Shown here: piece after piece, positions 1-9,340 of the stretch | Layout of the letters: each line of letters starts with the position of its first letter | Position numbering within the stretch: the first letter of the stretch is position 1 | Assembly: GCA_029252045.1 (NCBI GenBank) | Contig: JAQXCD010000059.1 | Span: forward strand, 1-64,000 | Direction: 5' to 3' | Length of the DNA stretch: 64,000 nt | Source: Sulfitobacter sp. | Lineage (GTDB): Bacteria; Pseudomonadota; Alphaproteobacteria; Rhodobacterales; Rhodobacteraceae | Translations under genes and position numbers: made by a program | Notes under the pieces: generated by a model | The model's database searches: none | What the model was told of the DNA's origin: nothing | The model's input: the letters and a program-made list of their open reading frames with translations, nothing else

Positions 1-307
1 AAACCGTAGACCAATATGGCCCTGTTGCAGGAACCAAAATGAGACAGTAGCCTTGTTTTGTAAGGTTAATGCTAAGCGTTGGTGCCTACTGGCGGAGCCA
101 TCCCCGTGTGGGGGCACCACTTAATCCTAAAATCATCATTTTTATCAATGACATGAGGCATTCATGTGTATTTTTATCCACCCAAATATACACCCTATGT
201 CTGTCGAGCTTTAGTATGATGTTTGATTTAGGCTAAAGTCTATGCCATGCGCGAATGCGCACGCGCGGCTGTGTGTTGTTGGCGTGAGCCTGCGCCCTCG
301 AAGTGCT
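1..307. other. Non-coding accessory DNA, probable IS-flanking sequence
   Basis: No convincing gene is seen. The stretch is AT-richer than the core genome to the right and contains a short inverted repeat around the CCCCGTGTGGGG hairpin near 110-121. Its position directly before a transposase remnant suggests it is debris of inserted elements. No intact terminal inverted repeats were recognised. Confidence 0.4.
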
Positions 308-493
308 CTGTCTGATGACCTCGAAGCCTTCGTCGATCATTACAATCATGGGCGCTACCATGAGAGCCTGAACAGCGTCACGCCATCGGACGTCTACTTC
401 GTTCGCGACAAAGCCATTCTAACAGGATGGGAAAAGATCAAGAAACAGAAGATCAGACAGCGCCACTTGCAACATCAAAAACAAGCCGCATAA
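308..493 (+). pseudogene. IS3-family transposase (OrfB) C-terminal remnant
   Basis: The reading frame encodes about 60 residues resembling the C-terminal end of IS3-family OrfB integrases. It includes the motif FVDHYNHGRYHESLNSVTP, followed by DVYF.RDKAI and a basic, Gln/Arg/Lys-rich tail. The DDE catalytic core that should precede it (about 200 residues) is absent. The open frame extends back to 242, but those residues do not look like transposase. This is therefore a dead fragment left by an old insertion or deletion. It fits the accessory character of the first 1.5 kb. Confidence 0.75.
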
Positions 494-607
494 TCAAACC
501 AACCAGATGAGCCCAACTCTCTCTTAGTTTAGGCCGCCATTGGTTCCAAAAACATCTGACGACGGAAGCACTTTCCTGACAATACGGCAATCGAGGTGAA
601 ATATTAG

Positions 608-1093
608 ATGACTATCACGTGGGAAGTGCTTGAAAACATCACAGGTAGAAGCAGAGCTATACTTTCACTTGTATCCAAGTCCCTCTTTGAACTGCCTGAC
701 GTGTGTGAGGACGGACTTAGTGTTGATCTTGCGCTCAAACTCCTGTTCAAAATGGGGTCTTTTGATCGCAGTCAGAAAATTGAACTCCTCGAGGTGTCTC
801 AAAAGTTGGAACAAAAGAAAGGTGAATTGCTTCAATATGCAGCCGCTCTTGAAATCGTAAAAGCAGAACGCCACCAACTTAAAGACCGCATACAAAGCCT
901 TGAGCTTCAGTCCGCTTCTGATGCAAGAAGGGCTGAGACGGCAGAGGCACGACTGCATGAAGTTACACGATCATTCGCTTATTTGATTGAACGCAACTCG
1001 CAGCCTGAGGTTATGCAAAGTCCAAGGGAAAATAAGAAACTTCCACCTCTCCTACTCCTGCATCCAATCCGCACTGGTAATAACCATACGTGA
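608..1093 (+). CDS. Hypothetical coiled-coil protein
   Basis: An ATG frame of 161 residues that I do not recognise. Residues about 55-125 are rich in Glu, Lys, Gln and Leu with heptad-like spacing and probably form a coiled coil. There is no signal peptide and no membrane segment. The C-terminus is Pro/Leu rich and may not be ancestral. An AGGTGAAATATTAG stretch before the ATG gives a plausible ribosome binding site. It lies between an IS remnant and the tRNA-Ser, in lower-GC DNA, so it was probably acquired. A role in an exopolysaccharide, phage or plasmid function cannot be decided. Confidence 0.45.
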   Translation: MTITWEVLENITGRSRAILSLVSKSLFELPDVCEDGLSVDLALKLLFKMGSFDRSQKIELLEVSQKLEQKKGELLQYAAALEIVKAERHQLKDRIQSLELQSASDARRAETAEARLHEVTRSFAYLIERNSQPEVMQSPRENKKLPPLLLLHPIRTGNNHT

Positions 1094-1501
1094 CCACCCT
1101 GCACTAAGCTAATGCAACGGTTGAGGCTTCCTTACGTTAAGCGATTATCGCCAAAGAATATGCACAAGGGAAACTGCGACATGAAAGCCGCTGTCTTGAC
1201 CTGTGAGTGCAGCCTTGGCTTTACCTAATGACCCCAACGTACAGCACCATACAGACTGCGAAGCGAGGGTATGTACGTTTGTGAAGGCCTGCGAATTAGG
1301 TGACAAGGTTTCACAACGACAGAAGCATAGTGGTCGTTCGCTACGTCATGCGCTGGTCGTACAGACACGTTCACATGTCAAAGTGACTCGACAGCATTTA
1401 TTATGTCGGAAATGTGTGTGTGGTCAGCGTGTGTGGTAGGCCATTCGAAGCCAAACGTAAATTCCGTTATTTATATGGCAAAATAGATCATAAAGGGGAA
1501 C
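1094..1501. other. Non-coding stretch abutting the tRNA-Ser 3' end
   Basis: About 400 bases without a convincing gene. Two short open frames here (from 1203 and 1414) have no recognisable protein character, and the second runs through the tRNA, so both are discounted. The segment ends where the tRNA-Ser 3' CCA begins, the usual position of an integrated element's attachment site. No integrase gene is present. Confidence 0.4.
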
Positions 1502-1592
1502 TGGCGGAGATGCAGGGATTCGAACCCTGGGAACCCTTTAGAGGCTCAACGGTTTTCGAAACCGTCCCGTTCGACCACTCCGGCACATCTCC
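1502..1592 (-). tRNA. tRNA-Ser (anticodon CGA)
   Basis: Read on the minus strand, the 5' acceptor arm GGAGATG (from 1592) pairs with CATCTCC near the 3' end, followed by discriminator G and an encoded CCA (1504-1502). The anticodon stem ACGGT/ACCGT encloses the loop TTCGAAA, giving anticodon CGA, which reads UCG. The long variable arm is typical of class II serine tRNAs, and the T arm contains GGTTCGAATCC. The total length of 91 including CCA fits tRNA-Ser. Its 3' end points to the accessory DNA on the left. Confidence 0.95.
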
Positions 1593-1736
1593 GCGGGGAT
1601 CGTAGGACGGGCGTTTAGTCCGGTTTGCGGGTGTGGGCAAGTGCCTGTCTGCGCTTCTTCGCCACCTTGGGGAATTTTCATTGCAGCGCCTTGCAGAACA
1701 GCTAGGTTGAAGTCGGCAAAATACAAAGGAAAGCGC

Positions 1737-2579
1737 ATGCTATTGATCCGTCAGGCCCTCATGATCCCCGTAGCTGCCCTGCTGGTGGGGTTTGGCGCCT
1801 GTGTCGCGCAAGCAGAGGGCCCGGCACGTCCCGAAGTCGAAGCATTTCTGGAAGTGACCGGATTTGATGTGGCGCTGGAGAGCATCCGCCTGTCCGCTGA
1901 TGCGGCCCCGCAGATGTTGGGTATGCAGGCCGAGGATTTCGGATCGGAATGGAAGCGGTTGGTGGCAGAAGTGTTTGACACAACGCTGATGCACGACATG
2001 GCGATCGGGATTTTAGACAAAGCACTGACCGAGCCGCTGCTAACCCACGCGGCAGATTTCTATGCCTCTGATCTGGGCCAGCGTCTGGTGGTGGCCGAGA
2101 ACAGCTCGCATATGATCGAGGAAGATGGGCTGAAATCCGAGAGCGGGAGCCAGATCATCGAAGGGCTGAATGGCATAGGGTCGCCGCGCGTGGCGATCCT
2201 GTCGCGGCTCAATAACGCGAGCGGAAGCGAGGAAAGTACGCTGCGCTCTATTCAGGAGGTGCAAATCCGTTTTCTGATGGCGGCTGCGGGCGCAGGGTTG
2301 ATCGAGTTGCAGATGGACAAGCCGGTCCTGCGCGAAGCCATGCGCGCGCAAGAGGAGGAGTTGCGCACAGGCCTGCGGCAGAGTGCGCTGGAAGGGGCGG
2401 CCTATACCTATCAGGCGTTCTCGGATACCGAGATGACAGAATATGCTGCGGCACTTGAGCATCCTGATATGAAGCAGGTCTATGCGTTAATGAACGCGGT
2501 ACAATATGAAATTATGGCTGACCGTTTTGAGGCGGTGGCCGCACGGTTGCGGATGATGCAGCCCAGTCAGGACCTGTGA
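1737..2579 (+). CDS. DUF2059 domain exported protein (first of a tandem pair)
   Basis: A 280-residue protein with an N-terminal signal peptide (MLLIRQALMIPVAALLVGFG, cleavage likely after AQAEG) and no other membrane segment, so probably periplasmic. The sequence around THAADFYASDLGQRLVVAEN matches the DUF2059 signature found in many alphaproteobacterial exported proteins of unknown function. The start at 1737 is chosen over 1641 because AAAGGA precedes it and the signal peptide begins there; the longer frame adds residues unlike a signal peptide. Its stop overlaps the start of the next gene, a paralog of the same architecture, so the two are co-translated. Function unknown. Confidence 0.8.
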   Translation: MLLIRQALMIPVAALLVGFGACVAQAEGPARPEVEAFLEVTGFDVALESIRLSADAAPQMLGMQAEDFGSEWKRLVAEVFDTTLMHDMAIGILDKALTEPLLTHAADFYASDLGQRLVVAENSSHMIEEDGLKSESGSQIIEGLNGIGSPRVAILSRLNNASGSEESTLRSIQEVQIRFLMAAAGAGLIELQMDKPVLREAMRAQEEELRTGLRQSALEGAAYTYQAFSDTEMTEYAAALEHPDMKQVYALMNAVQYEIMADRFEAVAARLRMMQPSQDL

Positions 2580-3388
2580 TGCATAAACTTCTTGCTGCCC
2601 TCATGGTGTTGGCCACGGCGCTGCCGCTGTGGGCCGGCGCGCGCCACACGGTCTTGATGGATGTCCTCCAGATTCGCGAGCTGAGCAGTATTCTGCATGC
2701 TGAAGGTCTGGTGTTTGGCGATACGTTGAACCGTGAATGGATGGAGGGGCAGGGTGGCCCTGCATGGGCCGGTCAGGTCACGCGCATTTACGATCCTGAA
2801 CGCATCGCCGAAAGCATCCGCACGGGTGTCGAGCCTGTGTTGAAAGGCGATTTGCTGGAGGAAACCATCAGCTTTTTCGCCTCTGATCTGGGCGGCCAGA
2901 TTGTGATGCTGGAAAACTCCGCCCGCCGCGCGATGGCGGACCCTGCCATCGAAGAACACGCCCGCGCCGAATATGCCAAAGCCGTAAACGCCGAAAACCC
3001 GCGACTGGAGCAGATCAACCGGATGATCGAGGCGGGTGATCTAGTGAACCGTAATGTCACGTCGGCGTTGAACTCAAACTACCAGTTTCTGCGCGCATTG
3101 GTGGACGGGAATGTCTACGCGATGAGCGATGAAGAAATTCTGACCGATGTGCTGGCCGAGCGTGATGCGATTACAGAGGACACGGCCAGCTGGCTGGGCG
3201 CATTTTTTATGTTGGCCTATAGCCCGCTAACCGATGAAGAGCTGACAGCTTATGCCGATTTTGCGGAGAGCCCGGCGGGCAAAGCCCTCAATAACGGGTT
3301 TTTTGCCGGTTTTGATCCGCTCTACGAAGATATCTCCTACGCCTTGGGCCGCGCGATGGCACTGAACATGGCGGCAGAAGAGTTGTAA
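2579..3388 (+). CDS. DUF2059 domain exported protein (second of a tandem pair)
   Basis: A 269-residue paralog of the preceding gene. It begins with a signal peptide (MHKLLAALMVLATALPLWAGA) and carries the corresponding motif FFASDLGGQIVMLENSARR at roughly one third of its length. The second half repeats a similar pattern (YADFAESPAGKALNNGFF), suggesting internal duplication of the DUF2059 unit. The ATG at 2579 overlaps the upstream stop as TGATG; a GTG three bases earlier is also possible. The pair probably arose by tandem duplication and the two proteins may act together in the periplasm. No enzymatic residues are recognised. Confidence 0.8.
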   Translation: MHKLLAALMVLATALPLWAGARHTVLMDVLQIRELSSILHAEGLVFGDTLNREWMEGQGGPAWAGQVTRIYDPERIAESIRTGVEPVLKGDLLEETISFFASDLGGQIVMLENSARRAMADPAIEEHARAEYAKAVNAENPRLEQINRMIEAGDLVNRNVTSALNSNYQFLRALVDGNVYAMSDEEILTDVLAERDAITEDTASWLGAFFMLAYSPLTDEELTAYADFAESPAGKALNNGFFAGFDPLYEDISYALGRAMALNMAAEEL

Positions 3389-3443
3389 GCTGGGGATTGT
3401 ACCATTTAACGTTGGAATTCACGGATTGTTTGGGTAAATCGGC

Positions 3444-3472
3444 TTGACTTGACCCGCTGATCCGCTGATAAG
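3444..3472 (+). promoter_or_regulatory. Candidate sigma-70 promoter for rplU-rpmA
   Basis: TTGACT (3444-3449), a 17-base spacer and GATAAG (3467-3472) lie about 150 bases before rplU. The remaining leader to 3622 is GC-rich and holds a small GGGG-TAAAG-CCCC hairpin. It could be an autoregulatory ribosomal-protein leader, but no known leader structure was identified. Confidence 0.4.
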
Positions 3473-3622
3473 CCGCCAACCCGACAAGCCATGCCTGTAT
3501 CGGGTATATTTTTAATGACGCCCCAAGGGCGCGCTGTTCCAGGTGGATGCAGGGGTAAAGCCCCGATCCGAAACACCCGAATGCGGGGGGCCAAAGAACG
3601 CGGCAAAAGTGAAGGAAGACCT

Positions 3623-4330
3623 ATGTTTGCGGTCCTGAAAACAGGCGGTAAGCAATATAAAGTACAGGCGGGCGATATGCTGCGCGTGGAACGTATTGCG
3701 GCATCTGCCGGTGAGACTGTTCAATTCAACGAAGTGCTGATGCTGGGCGGTGACAACCCCCAAGTTGGCGCGCCCATGATCGCAGACGCCGGCGTACAAG
3801 CCGAAGTTGTTGACCAGATCAAAGGCGAGAAAGTTATCCACTTCGTCAAGCGTCGCCGGAAGCACTCTTCCAAGCGCACAAAAGGTCACCGTCAGAAGCT
3901 GACACTGGTAAAGATCACCGAAATCCTTGCCTCCGGTGCTGGTAAATCCGGTGTTGCAGCAGCAATAGGCACAGGCTCGGTTTCCGCAGCCGCCGTTGCC
4001 GCGATCACAGGCAAAGCAGTTGATGCGGCGCCTGCGAAGAAAGCAAAAGCAGCCAAGCCAGCGAAAGCGGCGGCACCTGCAGAAGAAAAAGCAGCAAAGC
4101 CAGCTAAAGCCAAGAAGGCTGCAAAGTCTGGTGGCGATGATCTGTCCGAGATTTCCGGCGTTGGTCCCGTTATTGTGGGCAAGCTGAACGATGCGGGCAT
4201 CACAACATTCGCGCAAATCGCGGCGTGGACAGATGCGGACGTAGAATCGATTGAAGAGATACTGTCGTTCAAAGGTCGTGTGGGTCGTGAAGACTGGATC
4301 GCACAGGCTAAAGTTCTGGCAAAAGGCTAA
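3623..4330 (+). CDS. rplU: 50S ribosomal protein L21 with C-terminal helix-hairpin-helix extension
   Basis: The first ~104 residues are ribosomal protein L21, starting [15 protein letters not shown] and containing the family motif [16 protein letters not shown]. Bacterial L21 is usually about 103 residues. Here the chain runs to 235, continuing through an Ala/Lys-rich linker (residues ~105-175) into a compact domain [20 protein letters not shown] with helix-hairpin-helix character. The start at 3623 is fixed by homology and by GAAGGAAGACCT upstream; the frame is open further upstream but does not look coding. It forms an operon with rpmA, 11 bases downstream. The extension is known from other alphaproteobacteria; its role is unclear. 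Confidence 0.95.
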   Translation: MFAVLKTGGKQYKVQAGDMLRVERIAASAGETVQFNEVLMLGGDNPQVGAPMIADAGVQAEVVDQIKGEKVIHFVKRRRKHSSKRTKGHRQKLTLVKITEILASGAGKSGVAAAIGTGSVSAAAVAAITGKAVDAAPAKKAKAAKPAKAAAPAEEKAAKPAKAKKAAKSGGDDLSEISGVGPVIVGKLNDAGITTFAQIAAWTDADVESIEEILSFKGRVGREDWIAQAKVLAKG

Positions 4331-4341
4331 GGAGAGACCTA

Positions 4342-4611
4342 ATGGCACACAAAAAAGCAGGCGGCTCATCCCGTAACGGACGCGACTCAGCTGGTCGTCG
4401 TCTTGGCGTAAAGAAATACGGCGGCGAGCTTGTCGTTCCGGGCAACATCATCGTGCGTCAGCGCGGTACACGTTTCCACCCCGGCCTGAACGTAGGCATG
4501 GGCAAGGATCACACAATCTTTGCAACGGTTGACGGCAATGTTCAGTTCCACAAGGGCCTGAAAAACCGCACGTTCATCTCCATCGTACCGTCAGCGGAAG
4601 CTGCTGAATAA
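4342..4611 (+). CDS. rpmA: 50S ribosomal protein L27
   Basis: An 89-residue protein of normal family length beginning [20 protein letters not shown], the highly conserved L27 N-terminus that reaches toward the peptidyl transferase centre. The middle motif [15 protein letters not shown] is also diagnostic. A GGAGAGACCT ribosome binding site precedes the ATG. It follows rplU in the conserved rplU-rpmA operon, and a strong Rho-independent terminator follows at 4639. obgE, usually next in this cluster, is separated here by a LysE exporter and an acetyltransferase. Confidence 0.97.
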   Translation: MAHKKAGGSSRNGRDSAGRRLGVKKYGGELVVPGNIIVRQRGTRFHPGLNVGMGKDHTIFATVDGNVQFHKGLKNRTFISIVPSAEAAE

Positions 4612-4638
4612 GCCGTACCCGTGAGATAAGACACATTA

Positions 4639-4673
4639 GGGATCGGCGGAAACGCCGGTCCCTTTTTCTTTTT
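4639..4673 (+). terminator. Rho-independent terminator after rplU-rpmA
   Basis: A 10-base-pair stem GGGATCGGCG / CGCCGGTCCC (one G-T pair) with a GAAA tetraloop is followed directly by a T-rich tract. Confidence 0.9.
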
Positions 4674-4699
4674 CCCGTTTGCCCGTGAAAGTAACCCGC

Positions 4700-5302
4700 A
4701 TGAGCATCACCATTCTCCCCCTCGCTATCTTTGCGGCGTCGCAAGTAGGCACGCCGGGTCCCGCAAATATGGCGTTGCTGGCCACAGGTGCGCGCTTTGG
4801 CTTTCGGGCAGCCTTGCCGTTTGTTGCAGGGGTGGCGCTGGGGAAGCAGTTGATCATCTGGCCCATCGGTTTTGGGCTGATGGAGCTGGCCGAGGCGGCC
4901 CCGGCTGTGTTTGCCGCGCTGAAGTATATCTCTGCGATGTATATCATTTGGTTGGCATGGAAAGTTGCGAATTTGCGGTTGGGGCAGGGGAATGCGGGGG
5001 CTATGGCGCCCGGTTTTATGGCGGGTTTGATTGTGCATCCGCTCAACCCCAAGGCCTGGGCAATGATTGTGGGCAGCTTTACCGCCTTTGTCGGGCCTGA
5101 CATTCCAACCCTGACAGCGACGGCCACGGTGGCCGCTGTTTTGCTGGCCTGCCAATTGGTCATGCACCCGTTGTGGACCTTGGGCGGACAGGCTATTGCA
5201 AGCACCGTTGCAGGCACCCGTGCGGAGCCTTATCTGATGTGGAGCCTTGCGGCCTTGACCGTGGCATCGGTTCTTTTTGTACTATTCGCCGGAGGGGCCT
5301 GA
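4700..5302 (+). CDS. LysE/RhtB family amino-acid exporter
   Basis: A 200-residue integral membrane protein with about six hydrophobic segments. The N-terminal motif FAASQVGTPGPANMALLATG is the LysE-family signature, and HPLNPKAW occurs around residue 117 as in family members. The family exports amino acids or related small metabolites across the inner membrane; the substrate cannot be deduced. The ATG at 4700 is preferred over an upstream TTG at 4679, which would overlap the rpmA terminator tract. The stop lies one base before the next gene, so the two are probably co-transcribed. Confidence 0.85.
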   Translation: MSITILPLAIFAASQVGTPGPANMALLATGARFGFRAALPFVAGVALGKQLIIWPIGFGLMELAEAAPAVFAALKYISAMYIIWLAWKVANLRLGQGNAGAMAPGFMAGLIVHPLNPKAWAMIVGSFTAFVGPDIPTLTATATVAAVLLACQLVMHPLWTLGGQAIASTVAGTRAEPYLMWSLAALTVASVLFVLFAGGA

Positions 5303-5303
5303 G

Positions 5304-5834
5304 ATGGATGTGTCGTTGCAGCAAAAAACCTTGCAGACCGAACGCTTTGTCCTGCGACCCGTACGCATGTCCGATCTGACGCGGATCGAGCATTATGCAT
5401 CCGACAGCCGTCTGGCGCTGCACACCCCCCGCTTGCCGCACCCCTTGCCGCCCGGCGTGATCGCCGCATTCATTGAACGCGCAATGTCGCCGAACCGCGA
5501 TGAAGACGTTTGGGTGATGGATGGCGGGGATCATGGTGGCGAAGTTATGGGGGTGATCACCCTCTCGCGGCTGGACCGTAACCAGTCCGAAGTTTCCTAT
5601 TGGGTGGCTCCGCCGTTCTGGAATACCCATGTCGCCTCTGATGCAGTTCAGGCGCTGGTTACAAGCAACCCTCTGGACAATGACGCGATGTTTGCAAGTG
5701 TCTTCCATGACAACCCCGCCTCTGCCAAAGTCCTCACCAATGCGGGCTTCGCCTATCTGGGCGATGCCGAAATCTTCTGTCTGGCGCGCAATGCGACTGT
5801 GCCCACATGGACCTACAGCCTCAAGCTGCGATAA
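5304..5834 (+). CDS. GNAT family N-acetyltransferase
   Basis: A 176-residue protein with the layout of RimJ/RimL-like GNAT enzymes. It opens with [21 protein letters not shown], has the strand [12 protein letters not shown], and ends with the acetyl-CoA-binding region [21 protein letters not shown]. The last motif is typical of enzymes that acetylate protein N-termini or small amines; the acceptor is unknown. A CGGAGGGGCC ribosome binding site sits inside the end of the LysE gene, supporting the ATG at 5304 and co-translation. It precedes obgE by 16 bases and probably belongs to the same transcript. Confidence 0.85.
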   Translation: MDVSLQQKTLQTERFVLRPVRMSDLTRIEHYASDSRLALHTPRLPHPLPPGVIAAFIERAMSPNRDEDVWVMDGGDHGGEVMGVITLSRLDRNQSEVSYWVAPPFWNTHVASDAVQALVTSNPLDNDAMFASVFHDNPASAKVLTNAGFAYLGDAEIFCLARNATVPTWTYSLKLR

Positions 5835-5850
5835 CCTTTTAGGATATAAC

Positions 5851-6885
5851 ATGAAGTTTCTCGATCTCGCCAAAGTATACATCCGCTCCGGTTCCGGTGG
5901 CGGCGGCTGTATCTCGTTCCGCAAAGAGAAATTCATCGAATTTGGCGGGCCGGATGGCGGTGATGGCGGCGGTGGCGGCTCGGTTTGGGCGGTAGCTGTG
6001 GACGGGCTGAACACGCTGATTGATTTTCGCTACCAGCAGCACTTTTTCGCCAAGAACGGTCAGGCCGGTATGGGCAAACAGCGCACGGGCAAAGATGGCG
6101 ATGACATCATTTTGCGTGTGCCTGTGGGAACTGAAATTCTGGATGAGGATGAAGAAACCGTGCTGGCCGACATGACCGAGCTGGGCCAGCGCGTGCAACT
6201 GGCGCGCGGCGGCAACGGTGGCTGGGGCAACCTGCAATTCAAATCCGCGACCAATCAGGCGCCGCGCCGCTCCAACCCCGGTCAGGACGGGGTAGAGCGG
6301 ACGCTGTGGCTACGGCTCAAGCTGATTGCAGATGTCGGGCTGCTGGGGCTGCCCAATGCGGGTAAATCCACGTTTTTGGCGGCCACCTCCAATGCGCGGC
6401 CCAAGGTGGCGGATTATCCCTTTACGACGCTACACCCCAATCTGGGCGTTGTGGGCGTGGATAACACCGAATTTGTGGTTGCCGATATTCCGGGTCTGAT
6501 TGAGGGCGCGCATGAAGGCCGCGGCCTTGGCCACCGGTTTCTGGGCCATGTCGAACGTTGTGCCGTGCTGCTCCATCTGGTGGATGGCACGTCGGAGACT
6601 GTCGCAGAGGATTATCAGACCATCATCGGTGAGCTTGAAGCATATGGCGGGGAACTGGCCGACCGGCCCCGTATCACCGTGCTGAACAAGATTGACGCGA
6701 TGGATGAGGAACTTCTTGCAAGTGCCTCTGCTGAATTGAAAAAAGCTTGTGGTGGCCCGATCATGATGATGTCGGGTGTGGCTAAAACAAACACTGTCGA
6801 CGTCTTGCGGGCTCTGCGCGGCGAGATTGATGCGAACCGCTTGCGCGAGACTGCCGGTGAGGAGGAAGCTCCTTGGCAACCCTGA
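5851..6885 (+). CDS. obgE: GTPase ObgE/CgtA
   Basis: A 344-residue essential GTPase linked to 50S ribosome assembly and stress signalling. Residues 1-~158 form the glycine-rich Obg fold ([31 protein letters not shown]). The G domain follows with the P-loop GLPNAGKST, switch region [24 protein letters not shown] and NKID. It lacks a long C-terminal tail. The ATG at 5851 follows TTAGGATATAAC. The last codons overlap the TTG start of proB by 13 bases, so translation of the two is coupled. Its position near rplU-rpmA is conserved in bacteria. Confidence 0.96.
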   Translation: MKFLDLAKVYIRSGSGGGGCISFRKEKFIEFGGPDGGDGGGGGSVWAVAVDGLNTLIDFRYQQHFFAKNGQAGMGKQRTGKDGDDIILRVPVGTEILDEDEETVLADMTELGQRVQLARGGNGGWGNLQFKSATNQAPRRSNPGQDGVERTLWLRLKLIADVGLLGLPNAGKSTFLAATSNARPKVADYPFTTLHPNLGVVGVDNTEFVVADIPGLIEGAHEGRGLGHRFLGHVERCAVLLHLVDGTSETVAEDYQTIIGELEAYGGELADRPRITVLNKIDAMDEELLASASAELKKACGGPIMMMSGVAKTNTVDVLRALRGEIDANRLRETAGEEEAPWQP

Positions 6886-7979
6886 CCGACGCTAAGCGCA
6901 TTGTTATCAAGATCGGTTCTGCCTTGCTGGTGGACCGTGCCACAGGCCGTTTGCGCGAAGACTGGCTTGCGTCACTTGCGCAAGATGTTGTCTGGCTGAA
7001 GCAGGCAGGCGCTGATGTTGTGTTGGTCTCGTCCGGCTCGATCGCGCTGGGGCGCGGGGTGCTGGGCCTTGGCCTTGGCACGCTGGCGTTGGAGCAATCG
7101 CAGGCTGCCGCAGCTGTGGGGCAGATCCGTCTCGCGCGCGCCTATGAAGAGGTGCTCGCACCGCACGGAATCACCACTGCGCAGGTGCTTGTGACGCTGG
7201 AAGACAGCGCAAACCGCCGCCGCTATCTCAACAGCCGCGCCACGATGGAGACCTTGTTGGGCCTTGGCGCTGTGCCGATTGTGAACGAGAATGACACGGT
7301 TGCCACGGATGAAATCCGCTTTGGCGACAATGACCGCCTTGCCGCGCAGATTGCCGTAACGGTGGGCGCAGACCAGTTGATCCTGTTGTCTGATGTTGAT
7401 GGATTTTACAGCGCGAACCCGTCTGAAGACCCAACTGCCACGCGGTTTGACGTGGTGGACCGGATCACCCCGCAAATTGAAGCGATGGCCGGCGATGCGG
7501 GCTCGGGCCTCAGCAAAGGCGGGATGAAGACCAAGCTGATGGCGGCGAAAACGGCTGTATCAGCCGGTTGTGCGATGGCGATCACCGAAGGGTTTGTGAT
7601 GCGCCCGCTGACTGCCCTAGCAAATGGCGCAAATGCCACTTGGTTCACCGCCCAGACTGACCCCCAAGCTGCGCGCAAAAGCTGGATTGCAGCGATGAAA
7701 CCACTGGGCACCGTTACACTGGATGCAGGGGCCGTTGCGGCCCTCGGGCGCGGCAAAAGCCTGCTGCCCGCGGGGATAACAGCCGTTGCCGGCAGTTTCG
7801 AGCGCGGTGATGCCGTGTCGCTGGTGGGGCCGGACGGGGCGGGCATCGGATCCGGCCTTGCACGCTATTCGGCTACGGAGGCGTCCCTGATCAAGGGCCA
7901 CCAGAGCGCCGAGATCGAGGCCTTGTTGGGCTATCCCGGGCGTGCGGCGCTGATCCACCGTGATGATATGGCCCTGTGA
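6873..7979 (+). CDS. proB: Glutamate 5-kinase
   Basis: A 368-residue enzyme that phosphorylates glutamate in the first step of proline synthesis. The N-terminal amino-acid kinase domain shows [32 protein letters not shown] and the FGDND motif. A C-terminal PUA domain (from about residue 280) completes the usual two-domain form. The TTG start at 6873 is supported by GAGGAGG about 9 bases upstream and by homology; it lies inside obgE. proA follows 10 bases later, giving both committed proline enzymes from one message. Confidence 0.95.
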   Translation: MATLTDAKRIVIKIGSALLVDRATGRLREDWLASLAQDVVWLKQAGADVVLVSSGSIALGRGVLGLGLGTLALEQSQAAAAVGQIRLARAYEEVLAPHGITTAQVLVTLEDSANRRRYLNSRATMETLLGLGAVPIVNENDTVATDEIRFGDNDRLAAQIAVTVGADQLILLSDVDGFYSANPSEDPTATRFDVVDRITPQIEAMAGDAGSGLSKGGMKTKLMAAKTAVSAGCAMAITEGFVMRPLTALANGANATWFTAQTDPQAARKSWIAAMKPLGTVTLDAGAVAALGRGKSLLPAGITAVAGSFERGDAVSLVGPDGAGIGSGLARYSATEASLIKGHQSAEIEALLGYPGRAALIHRDDMAL

Positions 7980-7989
7980 GGAGTAAGGA

Positions 7990-9255
7990 ATGACACAAGA
8001 TACAGATATTTCCGCCCTGATGGCCGACATCGGCGCGCGTGCCAAAGCGGCTGCTGCGGTGCTGGCCACTGCCACGGCTGAACGAAAACATGCCGCGTTG
8101 ATCTCCGCTGCGGATGCTGTCTGGGCGGGGCGCGCGCAAATTTTCGCGGCAAACGATCAGGACATGGCGTACGGCGCCGACAAGGGACTGACGCCTGCGA
8201 TGCTGGACCGGCTCAAGCTGGACGAAGACCGCCTGCGCGGCATCGTCGACGGTTTGCGCGCCATTGCAGCGCAGCCCGATCCTGTAGGCGAGGTGCTGGC
8301 GGAGTGGGATCAGCCCAGCGGGCTGCACATTGCGCGTGTGCGCACACCGCTGGGTGTGATTGGTGTGATCTACGAATCCCGCCCGAATGTGACAGCCGAC
8401 GCAGGGGCGCTGTGCCTGAAGGCCGGCAATGCCGTGATCTTGCGCGGTGGCTCGGAGAGTTTTCACAGCAGCCGCGCGCTGCATGCCTGCTTGCAGCAGG
8501 GTTTGCGGGATGCAAACCTGCCCGAAGACGCGATCCAGTTGGTGCCGACCCGCGACCGTGCTGCGGTGCAGGCGATGTTGACCATGACCGATAAGATTGA
8601 TGTGATTGTGCCGCGCGGCGGCAAGGGCCTTGTTGGGCTGGTGCAGCGCGAGGCACGGGTGCCGGTGTTTGCCCATCTTGAGGGCATTGTGCACATCTAT
8701 ATCGACAAGGATGCCGACCCTGAAAAGGTGCTGCGCGTGGTGTTGAACGCTAAAACCCGGCGCACGGGTGTTTGTGGTGCAGCGGAGTGTTTGCTGATCC
8801 ACAAGGACATTGCCAAGACCATTGGTCGCGGTGTGATTAGTGCGTTGATCGATGCAGGCGTGGAAGTGCGTGGCGATGGTGGTTTGCAATCCATCACGGG
8901 CGTTGTTCCGGCTTCGCAAGACGATTGGGGGCATGAGTATCTGGATATGATTATCGCTGCCCGCGAGGTCGACAGCCTTGAGGACGCGATGGCGCATATC
9001 CGGCGCTATGGCTCAAACCACACCGACTGCATCCTGACAGAAGATTCAGCAGCAGCCGAGCTGTTTATGAATACGCTCGACAGTGCAATTGTGATGCACA
9101 ATGCCTCGACCCAGTTTGCCGATGGCGGGGAGTTCGGCATGGGCGCCGAGATCGGGATTGCGACGGGCAAGATGCATGCGCGCGGGCCAGTGGGTGCTGC
9201 CCAGCTGACCAGTTTCAAATACAAGGTCACAGGTGACGGGGCCGTGCGAGGCTAG
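7990..9255 (+). CDS. proA: Gamma-glutamyl phosphate reductase
   Basis: A 421-residue NADPH-dependent enzyme of the aldehyde dehydrogenase superfamily. It reduces glutamyl 5-phosphate to glutamate semialdehyde. Recognisable parts are [30 protein letters not shown], the catalytic-cysteine region [14 protein letters not shown] and the C-terminal [25 protein letters not shown] precedes the ATG. It is translationally close to proB. The gene ends with a genuine TAG stop, relevant to the in-frame TAG codons elsewhere in the window. Its 3' end converges on chpT. Confidence 0.96.
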   Translation: MTQDTDISALMADIGARAKAAAAVLATATAERKHAALISAADAVWAGRAQIFAANDQDMAYGADKGLTPAMLDRLKLDEDRLRGIVDGLRAIAAQPDPVGEVLAEWDQPSGLHIARVRTPLGVIGVIYESRPNVTADAGALCLKAGNAVILRGGSESFHSSRALHACLQQGLRDANLPEDAIQLVPTRDRAAVQAMLTMTDKIDVIVPRGGKGLVGLVQREARVPVFAHLEGIVHIYIDKDADPEKVLRVVLNAKTRRTGVCGAAECLLIHKDIAKTIGRGVISALIDAGVEVRGDGGLQSITGVVPASQDDWGHEYLDMIIAAREVDSLEDAMAHIRRYGSNHTDCILTEDSAAAELFMNTLDSAIVMHNASTQFADGGEFGMGAEIGIATGKMHARGPVGAAQLTSFKYKVTGDGAVRG

Positions 9256-9340
9256 AACCTTATGGTAACGGGGGGCGTGGTGTCCACAACCAGCTGGCCC
9301 CCTCATCCCGCGCAATCACTGGCAGCAGGCCGAATTGAAC

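Noticed and set aside
1203-1605. Two short open frames before and across the tRNA-Ser
   Set aside because: No homology-like features, and one overlaps the tRNA itself.
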